Shown: one piece after another, positions 25,308-33,999 of the stretch
Layout: each line of letters opens with the position of its first letter
Numbering within the stretch: position 1 is the first letter of the stretch
Assembly: GCF_023074175.1 (NCBI RefSeq)
Contig: NZ_JADPKS010000123.1
Span: 1 to 64,000 of the forward strand
Direction: 5' to 3'
DNA from: Bradyrhizobium sp. 139
Lineage (GTDB): Bacteria; Pseudomonadota; Alphaproteobacteria; Rhizobiales; Xanthobacteraceae
DNA length: 64,000 nucleotides
Program-made: the position numbers and the translations under genes
Notes under the pieces: generated by a model
What the model saw: the letters and a program-made list of their open reading frames with translations, nothing else
Databases searched by the model: none
Told to the model about the DNA's origin: nothing

Positions 25308-25888
25308 CCGCGGATTTTGCGAAGCAGCACAAGGTAGCATGCGCTCGCCGGCGTCGGCTCGATCCGGCAGGGGTCATCTGCTGCGGATGTCAGCACCGCG
25401 GCATCGCCGCGCATCAGGGTCACCGCGCCTTGCTGCGCGAAAAGACTGACCTCGCCCGTGGCAGCGACGATCGCGGCGATGTCATGGTCGCCGAAATCGC
25501 ATTTCGTGGCGGCGGTGAGACGCTGCAGGCGGTGGTCGAACCGGCCGCGCCGCGTCATCACGTTGAGATCAGTAATCGGACCGGCCAGCAGGCGCGCCGA
25601 GGTCGGCGTATCGCCGGCAAACCGGACAGGCTCCGAGGTGCCATCGAGCTCGACGTCGGCAGCATCGCCGATCGTCAGCGCAAGTCCACGGCCCGTCGTT
25701 ACGGCAAGGCTTCGGTCGATGCCGGCGAATTCGGAGAACGGCCCGTCGGAAGCAACCCGCGCCATGCTGATGCGCCAGTCGAAATCGTCAAGCGAAGCGT
25801 TGTCGGGGGCGACTGCGATCTCGGTGGTTTCGCCGCCGCCATTCTTCCAGGGTGTGGTACGACAATCGGCGGCGCGAATGATCTTCAC
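25289..25888 (-). CDS. hutD: HutD family protein
   Basis: 199 residues from GTG 25888, 13 bases downstream of hutU, so in the hutIUD operon. The N-terminus IIRAADCRTTPWKNGGGETT followed by EIAV is the diagnostic start of HutD/Ves cupins, with WRISMARVASDGPFSEFAGI and a second cupin half. HutD is conserved in hut loci and thought to tune flux or sense an intermediate (formiminoglutamate or urocanate), not to catalyse a step. Ends 19 bases inside the convergent PhnD-like gene. Confidence 0.9.
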   Translation of the reverse strand: MKIIRAADCRTTPWKNGGGETTEIAVAPDNASLDDFDWRISMARVASDGPFSEFAGIDRSLAVTTGRGLALTIGDAADVELDGTSEPVRFAGDTPTSARLLAGPITDLNVMTRRGRFDHRLQRLTAATKCDFGDHDIAAIVAATGEVSLFAQQGAVTLMRGDAAVLTSAADDPCRIEPTPASACYLVLLRKIRGQAGSP

Positions 25889-25901
25889 GGCGCATTCATC
25901 C

Positions 25902-27566
25902 TCAGCCGAGGCTCGGAAGGTCGAGATCGTTGGCGCGCGCGCAGTCGATCGCGAGCTCGTAGCCCGCGTCGGCATGGCGCATCACACCGCTTGCCGGATC
26001 GTTCCACAGCACCCGCGCGACGCGCTGTGCGGCCTCCGGCGTGCCGTCGCAGACGATCGCCATGCCCGCATGCTGCGAGTAGCCGATCCCGACACCGCCG
26101 CCATGATGCAACGACACCCAGGTCGCCCCGCCGGCGCAATTGAGCAGCGCGTTCAGCATTGGCCAGTCCGACACGGCGTCGGAGCCGTCGCGCATCGCCT
26201 CGGTCTCGCGATTGGGCGAGGCGACCGATCCAGAGTCGAGATGGTCGCGACCGATCACGATCGGGGCCTTCACTTCGCCGCGCGCCACCATCTCGTTGAA
26301 GGCGAGGCCAAGCCGGTGGCGATCGCCGAGGCCAACCCAGCAAATGCGGGCAGGCAGACCCTGGAACGCAATCCGCTCGCGCGCCATGTCGAGCCAATGA
26401 TGCAGCGTGGCATCGTTGGGCATCAGCTCCTTGACCTTGGCATCGGTGCGATAGATGTCCTCCGGATCGCCCGACAGCGCCGCCCAGCGGAACGGGCCGA
26501 TGCCGCGGCAGAACAGCGGGCGGATATAGGCCGGCACGAAGCCGGGAAAGTCGAAGGCGTCCTTGACGCCTTCCTCGAGCGCCATCTGGCGGATGTTGTT
26601 GCCGTAGTCGACGACGGGGATGCCCATGCGATGGAAATCGAGCATCGCGCGGACATGCTCGGCCATCGAGGCGCGCGCGGCGCGATCGACCGCTTTCGGA
26701 TCGCTCTCCCGGCGCGATTGCCAGTCATGGATGGTCCAGCCTTTCGGCAGGTAACCATTGACGGGATCGTGCGCGGAGGTCTGGTCGGTGACGGCATCAG
26801 GCCGTCGTCCGCGCCGGACCAGTTCGGGGAAGATCTCCGCCGCATTGCCGAGCAATCCGACCGAGACTGGCTTTTGCGTTCGTCTCGCTTCCTCGATGAT
26901 GGCGAGCGCCTCGTCGAGGTCCTTTGCCTGGCGGTCGAGATAACGGGTGCGCAGCCGCATCTCGATGCGCGAGGGCTGGCATTCGACGGCAAGGCATGAT
27001 GCCCCTGCCATGACCGCGGCGAGCGGTTGCGCGCCGCCCATGCCGCCGAGCCCCGCGGTGAGAATCCACTTGCCGGCGAGGCTGCCGCCGTAATGCCGGC
27101 GCCCGAGCTCGGCGAAGGTCTCATAGGTGCCCTGAACGATGCCCTGGCTGCCGATATAGATCCAGGAGCCGGCCGTCATCTGGCCGTACATCATCAGCCC
27201 CTTGCGATCGAGCAGGTTGAAATGTTCCCACGTCGCCCAATGTGGCACCAGGTTGGAATTGGCGATCAGGACGCGCGGCGCGTCGGCATGGGTGCGGAAC
27301 ACGCCAACCGGCTTGCCGGACTGCACGGCCAGCGTCTGGTCACCCTCGAGGCGGCGCAGCGTCGTGACGATGCGGTCAAAGCTTTCCCAGTCGCGCGCGG
27401 CGCGTCCGATGCCGCCATAGACGACGAGCTCGCTCGGCCGCTCCGCAACGTCCGGATCGAGATTGTTCATCAGCATCCGCAGCGGCGCTTCGGTCAGCCA
27501 GCTCTTCGCCGAAAGCTCAGTGCCGCGCGGCGCGCGAATGATGCGGGCATTGTCGATACGTGTCAT
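25902..27566 (-). CDS. hutU: Urocanate hydratase
   Basis: 554 residues from ATG 27566, ribosome site GGATCTCCTTCC on the coding strand side reads GGAG. Adds water to urocanate to give 4-imidazolone-5-propanoate, second step of histidine degradation, cytoplasmic, with tightly bound NAD+. Seen: NNLDPDVAERPSELVVYGG near the start, GQMTAGSWIYIGSQGIVQGT, the NAD loop LTAGLGGMGGAQP, and YGNNIRQMA followed by FPGFVPAYIRPLFCRGIGPF. Full family length, no damage. Middle gene of hutI-hutU-hutD. Confidence 0.97.
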   Translation of the reverse strand: MTRIDNARIIRAPRGTELSAKSWLTEAPLRMLMNNLDPDVAERPSELVVYGGIGRAARDWESFDRIVTTLRRLEGDQTLAVQSGKPVGVFRTHADAPRVLIANSNLVPHWATWEHFNLLDRKGLMMYGQMTAGSWIYIGSQGIVQGTYETFAELGRRHYGGSLAGKWILTAGLGGMGGAQPLAAVMAGASCLAVECQPSRIEMRLRTRYLDRQAKDLDEALAIIEEARRTQKPVSVGLLGNAAEIFPELVRRGRRPDAVTDQTSAHDPVNGYLPKGWTIHDWQSRRESDPKAVDRAARASMAEHVRAMLDFHRMGIPVVDYGNNIRQMALEEGVKDAFDFPGFVPAYIRPLFCRGIGPFRWAALSGDPEDIYRTDAKVKELMPNDATLHHWLDMARERIAFQGLPARICWVGLGDRHRLGLAFNEMVARGEVKAPIVIGRDHLDSGSVASPNRETEAMRDGSDAVSDWPMLNALLNCAGGATWVSLHHGGGVGIGYSQHAGMAIVCDGTPEAAQRVARVLWNDPASGVMRHADAGYELAIDCARANDLDLPSLG

Positions 27567-27600
27567 GGAAGGAGATCCAGTGATGAAGGAAATGTGCTGA

Positions 27601-28812
27601 TCATGTCTGGCCTCGCCAGACCCGCGCGTGCAGCGGATTGAACCCGATCCGGTAGACCAGCTCGGCGGGGCGCTCGACGTCCCAGATCGCAAGGTCGCAG
27701 CGCTTGCCGGCATCGAGGCTGCCGGTCTCGTCCGACAGCCCGAGCGCACGGGCAGCCTCGCGGGTGACCGCCGCGAGGCATTCCTCGACCGTCAGGCGAA
27801 ACAGCGTTGCACCCATGTTCATGGTCAGCAGCAGCGAGGTCAGCGGCGACGAGCCGGGATTGCTATCGGTCGCGAGCGCAATCGGGACGCCGTGCCTGCG
27901 CATCAGCTCGACCGGTGGCGCCTGCCGCTCGCGCAGAAAATAATAGGCGCCGGGAAGCACGACGGCGACCGTGCCGGCGCGCGCCATCGCCGCGACACCA
28001 TCTTCATCGGCATATTCCAAATGATCGGCAGACAGCGCGCCGAACCGCGCGGCGAGCGCGGCGCCGCCGAGAGTGGACAGTTGATCGGCATGCAGCTTGA
28101 CGGGAAGGTTGTGCCGGCGCGCGCAGGAAAAGACCTGCGCGGTTTCGTCCACCGAGAAGGCGATCGTCTCGCAGAAGGCGTCGACGGCGTCGACCAGGCC
28201 TTCGGCCGCGAGCACCGGAATCATTTCGCAGACATCAGCGATGTAGGCGGGGGAATCGCCGGTGCGCTCCGGCGGCAGCGCATGGGCGCCGAGGAATGTG
28301 GTTCGCACCGTGACCGGATTGACTTGCGCCAGCCTGCGCGCGGCGCGAAGCTGGCGGCGCTCGGTCGCAAGCTCCAGTCCGTAGCCCGATTTGATCTTGA
28401 TGGTGGTGGCGCCTTCGGCGAGCAGTGCGTCGAGGCGGCGTTGCGCGGCGGAGACGAGATCGTCCTCGCCGGCAGCCCGCGTCGCTTTCACCGTCGACAC
28501 GATGCCGCCGCCCCGCCGAGCAATCTCCTCATAGCTGGCGCCCGCGAGCCTCAGCTCGAATTCCTCGGCACGGGTGCCGCCATAAACGAGATGGGTGTGG
28601 CAGTCGATTAGGCCCGGCGTGATCCAGCGACCGTCGCAGTCGATGCTCTCGGCAGCTATGAGGCCGGTCGGCGCGTCCGCCCTCGGACCGGCGTAGACGA
28701 TGATCCCGTCCCTCGCGGCGATCACGCCGTCCTCGACAATGCCGAGGCCCGCGCGTCGAGGAGAAAGCGTGGCAAGCCGGCATTGATGCCAGATCCGATC
28801 AGCGACTGTCAT
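27601..28812 (-). CDS. hutI: Imidazolonepropionase
   Basis: 403 residues from ATG 28812. Hydrolyses imidazolone propionate to N-formimino-glutamate, third step of histidine degradation. Metal site: H72-T-H74 in GLIDCHTHLVYGG, a second His in KLHADQLS, another in ADHLEYA, Asp in ATDSNPGSSP. The SGYGLE and TTFLGAHALPPE motifs are those of HutI. First gene of the leftward hut unit; its start faces hutF over a 113-base bidirectional promoter with an operator. Confidence 0.97.
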   Translation of the reverse strand: MTVADRIWHQCRLATLSPRRAGLGIVEDGVIAARDGIIVYAGPRADAPTGLIAAESIDCDGRWITPGLIDCHTHLVYGGTRAEEFELRLAGASYEEIARRGGGIVSTVKATRAAGEDDLVSAAQRRLDALLAEGATTIKIKSGYGLELATERRQLRAARRLAQVNPVTVRTTFLGAHALPPERTGDSPAYIADVCEMIPVLAAEGLVDAVDAFCETIAFSVDETAQVFSCARRHNLPVKLHADQLSTLGGAALAARFGALSADHLEYADEDGVAAMARAGTVAVVLPGAYYFLRERQAPPVELMRRHGVPIALATDSNPGSSPLTSLLLTMNMGATLFRLTVEECLAAVTREAARALGLSDETGSLDAGKRCDLAIWDVERPAELVYRIGFNPLHARVWRGQT

Positions 28813-28865
28813 GATACTGGAAGCCCGTCATCGCTCCGTCGGCCGCTTGGCAGGGAGGTCTTATT

Positions 28866-28875
28866 TGTCTATACA
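28866..28875. promoter_or_regulatory. Putative HutC operator 2 in the hutI-hutF promoter
   Basis: TGTCTATACA inside TTGTCTATACATATT, matching 11 of 12 bases of the operator ATGTCTATACAT. It lies midway between the divergent starts of hutI (28812) and hutF (28926), so one bound repressor could control both units. Confidence 0.7.
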
Positions 28876-28925
28876 TATTACACCGAGACGGGTGTTGTCC
28901 AGCGGCACCGACCACGGAGGGTCAA

Positions 28926-30284
28926 TTGCCCAAGCTGCATTTCAAGCAGGCCCTGTTGCCTGGCGGATGGTCGCGCGACGTGCTGGTGTCGAGCGAAGGC
29001 GGGAACATCGCCCGTGTCATGGCCGGTGTGGTGGTGGAAGACGCCGATGAACGCCATTCGGTCGGATTGCCGGGACTGCCCAATCTGCACAGTCACGGCT
29101 TTCAGCGAGGCATGGCCGGGCTCACCGAGCTCCGCGGCGCCTCGTCCGACAGTTTCTGGACCTGGCGCGAACTGATGTACCGGTTCGTCGACCGCATGAC
29201 GCCCGACGACGTCGAGGCGATCACGGCGCAGGCTTATGTCGAGATGCTCGAGGCCGGCTTCACGCGGGTCGGCGAGTTTCATTATGTCCATCACGATCGC
29301 TCGGGCGCGGCCTATGACGATATCGCCGAGTTGGCCGGACGCATCGCCGCGGCCGCGCAGGCGAGCGGCATCGGCCTGACTTTGCTGCCGGTTTTCTACG
29401 CCCATGGCGGATTTGGCGGCCGCACGGCCGATCCGGGGCAGCGGCGCTTCCTCAACAGCGTCGATCGGTTCGCCCGGCTGGTCGAAGGCGGTCGTCGCGC
29501 CATCGGCGGATGCGACTGCGCCAATATCGGCATCGCGCCGCACTCGCTGCGTGCGATCACGCCCGACGAGCTGGCTGCGCTGGTGCCGCTTGGCGCCGGC
29601 GGACCGATTCATATCCACATCGCGGAGCAGACCAAAGAGGTGGACGACTGCGTCGCCTGGAGCGGGGCGCGTCCGGTCGAGTGGCTGCTCGATCATGCCC
29701 CGGTCGACCAAAACTGGTGCCTGGTCCATGCCACGCACATGACGGATGCGGAAAGTCGCGCCATGGCGAGGACGGGCGCGATCGCCGGGCTCTGTCCGGT
29801 AACCGAAGCCAATCTCGGCGACGGCATCTTCGACGGGCCAGGGTTTTGCGCAGCCGGCGGCCGGTTCGGCGTCGGATCGGACTCCAACGTCCTGATTGGC
29901 GCGGCCGACGAACTGCGCCAGTTGGAATACTCGCAGCGCCTGGCGCGGCGCGCGCGCAACGTGATGGCGACGCCGCAAGCCGCATCGAGTGGCCGTGCGC
30001 TGTTCGATGGCGCACTGGCCGGTGGCGCGCAGGCGCTCGGCATTGGCGGCGGGATTGCGCCAGGACTTGCCGCGGACATCGTCAGCCTCGATGCAGAGAG
30101 CCTCTTGCTTGCCGGCCGGTCCGGTGATGCGATCCTCGATGGCTGGATCTTCGGCAGCTCGCGGCCGCTTGTGGACTGTGTCTGGACATCGGGCCGCAAG
30201 GTTGTGACAAAGGGCAGGCATCACCGGGCGGAGTCGGTCGCGGCCGCCTTCCGCCGGCGACTTGAGGGCTTGCTGACAGAATGA
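28926..30284 (+). CDS. hutF: Formimidoylglutamate deiminase
   Basis: 452 residues from TTG 28926, with a strong GGAGGGTCAA site. Turns N-formimino-glutamate into N-formylglutamate plus ammonia, the first half of the five-step hut branch. Metal-dependent amidohydrolase: PNLHSHGFQRGMAG (H-x-H), HIHIAEQTKEVDD, LVHATHM and GVGSDSNV. The M-A-G-L-T-E and F-W-T-W-R-E-L-M-Y motifs are specific for HutF. The overlap with hutC (ATGA at 30281) shows coupling. The product needs HutG, which is not in this locus. Confidence 0.96.
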   Translation: MPKLHFKQALLPGGWSRDVLVSSEGGNIARVMAGVVVEDADERHSVGLPGLPNLHSHGFQRGMAGLTELRGASSDSFWTWRELMYRFVDRMTPDDVEAITAQAYVEMLEAGFTRVGEFHYVHHDRSGAAYDDIAELAGRIAAAAQASGIGLTLLPVFYAHGGFGGRTADPGQRRFLNSVDRFARLVEGGRRAIGGCDCANIGIAPHSLRAITPDELAALVPLGAGGPIHIHIAEQTKEVDDCVAWSGARPVEWLLDHAPVDQNWCLVHATHMTDAESRAMARTGAIAGLCPVTEANLGDGIFDGPGFCAAGGRFGVGSDSNVLIGAADELRQLEYSQRLARRARNVMATPQAASSGRALFDGALAGGAQALGIGGGIAPGLAADIVSLDAESLLLAGRSGDAILDGWIFGSSRPLVDCVWTSGRKVVTKGRHHRAESVAAAFRRRLEGLLTE

Positions 30285-31024
30285 CATCGCCATTGAAACG
30301 GAGAGCGTCCACCGGCGGCACCCTCCATCAACGCATGCGCAACGACATCGAGGGGCGCATTCTGTCAGGCGAATGGCCGCCCGGCTACCGTCTGCCGTTT
30401 GAACACGAGCTGATGAGCACCTATTCCTGTGCGCGGATGACCGCAAACAAGGTGCTTTCGGCGCTGGCGGCTTCTGGCCTCGTCGAACGCCGGCGCCGCG
30501 CCGGCAGCTTCGTCGCGCGCCCGAAGGTGCATTCCGCCGTGCTGCAGATTCCCGATCTCAAGGCGGAGGTCGAGAATCGCGGCGAACAATACGGCTACGA
30601 ACTGCTGGAGCGCCAGCAGCGTGGCGCAACGCGGGACGACAGGGGTCGGCTCGAGGTTCACCTCCGCGAACCCATCATCGCGTTGCGCTGCCGTCACGAT
30701 GCCGCGGGCCAACCGTTTGCACTTGAGGACAGGCTGCTCAACCTCAACGCGGTGCCGGATGCCGCGACGCAGGATTTTTCGCAGGTGTCGCCGAGCACCT
30801 GGCTGGTCGACCATGTGCCGTGGACCGAAGCCGAGCATCGCATTTCGGCGCGCAATGCCGACGCGACGATTGCCGCCGAACTTTCCGTCGAGGTCGGGGC
30901 AGCCTGCCTCGTCATCGAGCGATGGACCTGGCGCAGCGGCGAGCCGATCACCGCGGTGCGCTTCACCCATCCCGCCGATCTCTACGACCTGGTCGCGCGA
31001 TTTACGCCGAGTGGTCAGGCTTAG
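30281..31024 (+). CDS. hutC: Histidine utilisation repressor, GntR family
   Basis: 247 residues from ATG 30281, overlapping the hutF stop. N-terminal winged helix at about 14-78 (TLHQRMRNDIEGRILSGEWP, PGYRLPFEHELMSTYSCAR, MTANKVLSALAASGLVERRR). The C-terminal UTRA domain at about 95-240 binds urocanate in the family (LLEHR-type core, WLVDHVPWTEAEHRISARNA, CLVIERWTWR). Expected to bind the inverted-repeat operators at 23438, 28866 and 33773 and to release them on urocanate binding, so it controls its own operon too. Confidence 0.93.
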   Translation: MTSPLKRRASTGGTLHQRMRNDIEGRILSGEWPPGYRLPFEHELMSTYSCARMTANKVLSALAASGLVERRRRAGSFVARPKVHSAVLQIPDLKAEVENRGEQYGYELLERQQRGATRDDRGRLEVHLREPIIALRCRHDAAGQPFALEDRLLNLNAVPDAATQDFSQVSPSTWLVDHVPWTEAEHRISARNADATIAAELSVEVGAACLVIERWTWRSGEPITAVRFTHPADLYDLVARFTPSGQA

Positions 31025-31046
31025 GTGCTATCGACGCATCCTTTTG

Positions 31047-32087
31047 TTACTTCGCCTTGGCGGCATCGACGTAACGGTTGGTCCACAGATCGTCCTCAGA
31101 CGCCTTGGCATCGAACTCCTTGCCGAAATTGGTGCCGACTTCATTGGCGAAGGTCAGCGCGTTCTCCATGCCCTTGACGTCGATCCTGCCGCCGTCGGTG
31201 ACGCCGCTGCTCATGGCTTTCACCGCGGCCGCAATCGCCTGCGGATCTGCCTTAGGGAAGTATTGCTTGTGGATTGCCTTGGCGGTCTCGTCCGGCTTGC
31301 TGACCGTCGCGGCGCTGGCCTGCTGCAGGGCCTTGGCCGTTTTGGTGATGAGGTCGGCGGTCGCGGCGCTGATCGGCTTCTTAGCGACAAGCACGAGATA
31401 GGGCTGGTTGGCGAGCAGCGGAAAGTCGTCGCCAAGCGACACCAGCACGACGCCGGTGCCTGCCTTTTCGGCCAGAAAACCTTCCGGCGGCGACAGCAGG
31501 AAGCCGTCGATCCGCTTTGCTTCCATCGCGGCCTGGATGGCGGTCGGATTTCCAACCTGTGCGACCTTGAGATCCGCCTTCGGGTCGAGCCCGCCTTTGC
31601 CGGCCAGCCAGCGCGCCGCGATCTCCTGCACGCCGGCTAGCGCGGTAGCGCCGACCAGGCCGCCTTTGAGGGCCGCGATCCGCTTCTCGAGCGGATCGGT
31701 CGGCTTCACGCCGGTACGGTCCACGAGGCCCTTCGAGACGGTGAGCTGAAGCGTGACCTTCGACATCAGCGAATAAACCATCTGGAATGGCTGGCCCTTC
31801 GCCACGGCGCGCAGCGTCGCGTCGGGGCCGACCGCGGCAAGCTCGATGTCGCCGGCATCGAGCGCCGCCAGCGCCGAAGGATCGCCGCCGGGAAGCGCAA
31901 CCACGGTGGCGTTCAGTCCTTGCGACTTGAATGTATCGAGCGCCCGCGCCGACCAGATCGGCAGGAAGCTCAAGGTTGGTGCGCCGAGACCGATCCGCAC
32001 CACCTGCTGCGCCAACGCCGCCCCCGGGAGCAGCGCCAATGCGGCGCCGACGATGGCTAGCCTCGCCAAATTCATGGTTTTGCGCAT
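31047..32087 (-). CDS. ABC transporter substrate-binding protein, NMT1/SsuA type
   Basis: 346 residues from ATG 32087. Signal peptide 1-26 (LARLAIVGAALALLPGAALA, cleavage near A-Q-Q). Mature part VVRIGLGAPTLSFLPIWSAR, ALDAGDIELAAVGPDATLRA, AALKGGLVGATALAG is the periplasmic fold of the NMT1/THI5 and nitrate/sulfonate-binding group. It binds a small organic solute for the permease and ATPase encoded upstream. Last gene of a three-gene leftward operon with a HutC operator in front, so histidine, urocanate or a related imidazole is the best guess for the ligand. Confidence 0.85.
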   Translation of the reverse strand: MRKTMNLARLAIVGAALALLPGAALAQQVVRIGLGAPTLSFLPIWSARALDTFKSQGLNATVVALPGGDPSALAALDAGDIELAAVGPDATLRAVAKGQPFQMVYSLMSKVTLQLTVSKGLVDRTGVKPTDPLEKRIAALKGGLVGATALAGVQEIAARWLAGKGGLDPKADLKVAQVGNPTAIQAAMEAKRIDGFLLSPPEGFLAEKAGTGVVLVSLGDDFPLLANQPYLVLVAKKPISAATADLITKTAKALQQASAATVSKPDETAKAIHKQYFPKADPQAIAAAVKAMSSGVTDGGRIDVKGMENALTFANEVGTNFGKEFDAKASEDDLWTNRYVDAAKAK

Positions 32088-32105
32088 GATGGTCTCCCGT
32101 ATTGT

Positions 32106-32948
32106 TCAGATGTCGGCGGGACCTGCGCCCGACAGCGCGCGCCAACGCAGCAGCCGACGCTCCAGGCGACCCGCAAGGATGTTAGCGACGGTGACGAATG
32201 CAAGCAGGATGACGATACCCGCGAACACGCCGGCCGGATCATAGGTCGACGAGGCCTCGTGGATGAACAAGCCGAGACCTTGCGCGGACGAGGTGAACTC
32301 GCCGACGATCACGCCGATCACGCTGTAGGGGATTGCAAGCCGCATGCCGAGCATCACATACGGCGCAGCGGCCGGGAGGAACACATGCCAGGTGAGCTGA
32401 CGCTGGTTCGCGCCCATGATCAGCGTGAGGTTGACGAGCTCGCGATCGACGTTGCGCACGCCGGCGAACACGTTGTAGAAGACCAGGAAGAACACCATGA
32501 TCGCGGCGAGCGCGATCTTCGATCCCATCCCGATCCCGAACCAGATGATGAAGAGCGGGGCCAGCGCGATCTTGGGAATGCCGTAGAACGCCATCACATA
32601 GGGTTCGAAGATTCGCGAAAGCCGCGGCGAGCGGCCGAGCGCATAGCCGCCGACGACCCCGCCGGCCACGCCGATGACGTAGCCGAACACGAGCTCCTGA
32701 CCGGTCGTCCATAGATGCGGATAGATCTCACCTGACGCGAACAGCTCATAAAGGCGCTCGGCAACGGCCGTCGGCTTGCTGACATAGATCTCCTTGATCA
32801 GCCGGCCGGATGCCCACTGCCAGAACAACAGCAACGCAATTCCAGGCAAAAGCTTCAGCAGCCATTGCAGCGGTCTTGCTGCGATCGCGGCAAGACCTCC
32901 GCGCGCAGTAGCGTCGCCGGCTGGGGTGCCGTACGCCGTGTCGGTCAT
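32106..32948 (-). CDS. ABC transporter permease, SsuC type
   Basis: 280 residues from ATG 32948 (GGAGGGCAAGCC site). About six membrane helices, with the cytoplasmic coupling motif VNLTLIMGANQRQLTWHVFL, PAAAPYVMLGMRLAIPYSV, GEFTSSAQGLGLFIHEAS, which is the EAA loop of the BPD_transp_1 family. Forms the channel of the NMT1-type importer. Start preferred over the longer reading at 32966 because of the ribosome site. Fifteen bases downstream of the ATPase gene. Confidence 0.9.
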   Translation of the reverse strand: MTDTAYGTPAGDATARGGLAAIAARPLQWLLKLLPGIALLLFWQWASGRLIKEIYVSKPTAVAERLYELFASGEIYPHLWTTGQELVFGYVIGVAGGVVGGYALGRSPRLSRIFEPYVMAFYGIPKIALAPLFIIWFGIGMGSKIALAAIMVFFLVFYNVFAGVRNVDRELVNLTLIMGANQRQLTWHVFLPAAAPYVMLGMRLAIPYSVIGVIVGEFTSSAQGLGLFIHEASSTYDPAGVFAGIVILLAFVTVANILAGRLERRLLRWRALSGAGPADI

Positions 32949-32962
32949 CGGCTTGCCCTCCT

Positions 32963-33754
32963 TCAATGAACGCGTCCGGTATCGAGCTGCGAGCGGAACT
33001 CGGTCCAGACTGCGTCGTAGGCGGCCTCGAAGCCTGAATTGCGGAACGGTTCGAACATGTTGCGCGGCCGCGGCAGATCGATCGGGATATTGGCGAGCAG
33101 GCGCGACGGCCGCTGGCTCAGCACCACGACATGGTCGGCCAGCAGAACCGCCTCAGTGATGTCGTGGGTCACGAAAATCACGGTTGCGCCAGCCTCCATC
33201 GACAGCGCCTGCAGATCGCTCTGCATCACCATGCGGGTCTGCGCGTCGAGCGCTCCGAACGGCTCGTCCATCAAGATAATATCCGGACGATAGACCAGCG
33301 TGCGCGCGATCGAGCCGCGCTTCTGCATGCCGCCCGAGAGCTGACTCGGAAAATGTTGCTCAAAGCCCTTGAGACCGACCGAGTTGAGCGCGCTAGCGAC
33401 GCGCTCGCGCCGTTCGTCGGACGCGACGCCGCGCAGCAGCAGCGGCAGTTCGACGTTCTCGGCAAGGGTCTTCCAAGGAAACAGCTGGGCCTGCTGCGGC
33501 ACGAAGCCGACTTCGGTGTTGATCGCACAAATTTTGCGGCCGCGGTGATGAACTGCGCCGCGGGTCGGCATTAAGAGGCCGGCGGCCATCTGAAGCAGCG
33601 TGCTCTTGCCGCAGCCGCTCGGACCGATCACGGCGACAAATTTGCCGTGCTCGACGTCGAAACTGATGCCATCGAGCACGCGGACCTTGTTCCGCTGCCC
33701 CGGCGATGGAAAGTCCTGTCCGATCCCGTCGAAGACGAGTGCCCGATCATTCAT
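32963..33754 (-). CDS. ABC transporter ATPase, SsuB/TauB type
   Basis: 263 residues from ATG 33754, ribosome site GGAGGATCG. Walker A GPSGCGKST, Q-loop VPQQAQLFPWKTLAENVELP, signature QLSGGMQKRGSIARTL (S-G-G-M-x-K/Q-R), Walker B ILMDEPFGALDAQTR and H-loop VIFVTHDITEAVLLAD. Powers the NMT1-type importer. First gene of the unit; the ATGTCTATACAT operator lies 19 bases upstream of the start. Confidence 0.93.
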   Translation of the reverse strand: MNDRALVFDGIGQDFPSPGQRNKVRVLDGISFDVEHGKFVAVIGPSGCGKSTLLQMAAGLLMPTRGAVHHRGRKICAINTEVGFVPQQAQLFPWKTLAENVELPLLLRGVASDERRERVASALNSVGLKGFEQHFPSQLSGGMQKRGSIARTLVYRPDIILMDEPFGALDAQTRMVMQSDLQALSMEAGATVIFVTHDITEAVLLADHVVVLSQRPSRLLANIPIDLPRPRNMFEPFRNSGFEAAYDAVWTEFRSQLDTGRVH

Positions 33755-33772
33755 GCCGACGATCCTCCGAAC

Positions 33773-33784
33773 ATGTCTATACAT
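33773..33784. promoter_or_regulatory. Putative HutC operator 3
   Basis: ATGTCTATACAT, identical as reverse complement to the site at 23438. Located 19 bases upstream of the start of the ABC ATPase gene on the minus strand, the same distance as at the first site. Confidence 0.7.
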
Positions 33785-33999
33785 AATTGAAGCCGCCCGG
33801 ATGGGCAAGCCGGGATCGCTGCCGAGATTTTGGCCTCGCTTGCCCAGAGCCGCGGCAGCAAATGGTCGTCACAGGCACCGATCACGATGCTCTTCGCATT
33901 TGGTTTTTCCTATCGGCGGCTTCGGCCGATCCGGATTGGTCGCGCTTGCGGCCTTCAACTAACGTTGCGGGAGCCGAAACATCGATTAATAAGAGAACC

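Noticed and set aside
28878..30446. Minus-strand open frame of 522 residues opposite hutF
   Set aside because: Antisense shadow of hutF and the hutC start; composition is His/Arg/Gly rich without any domain.
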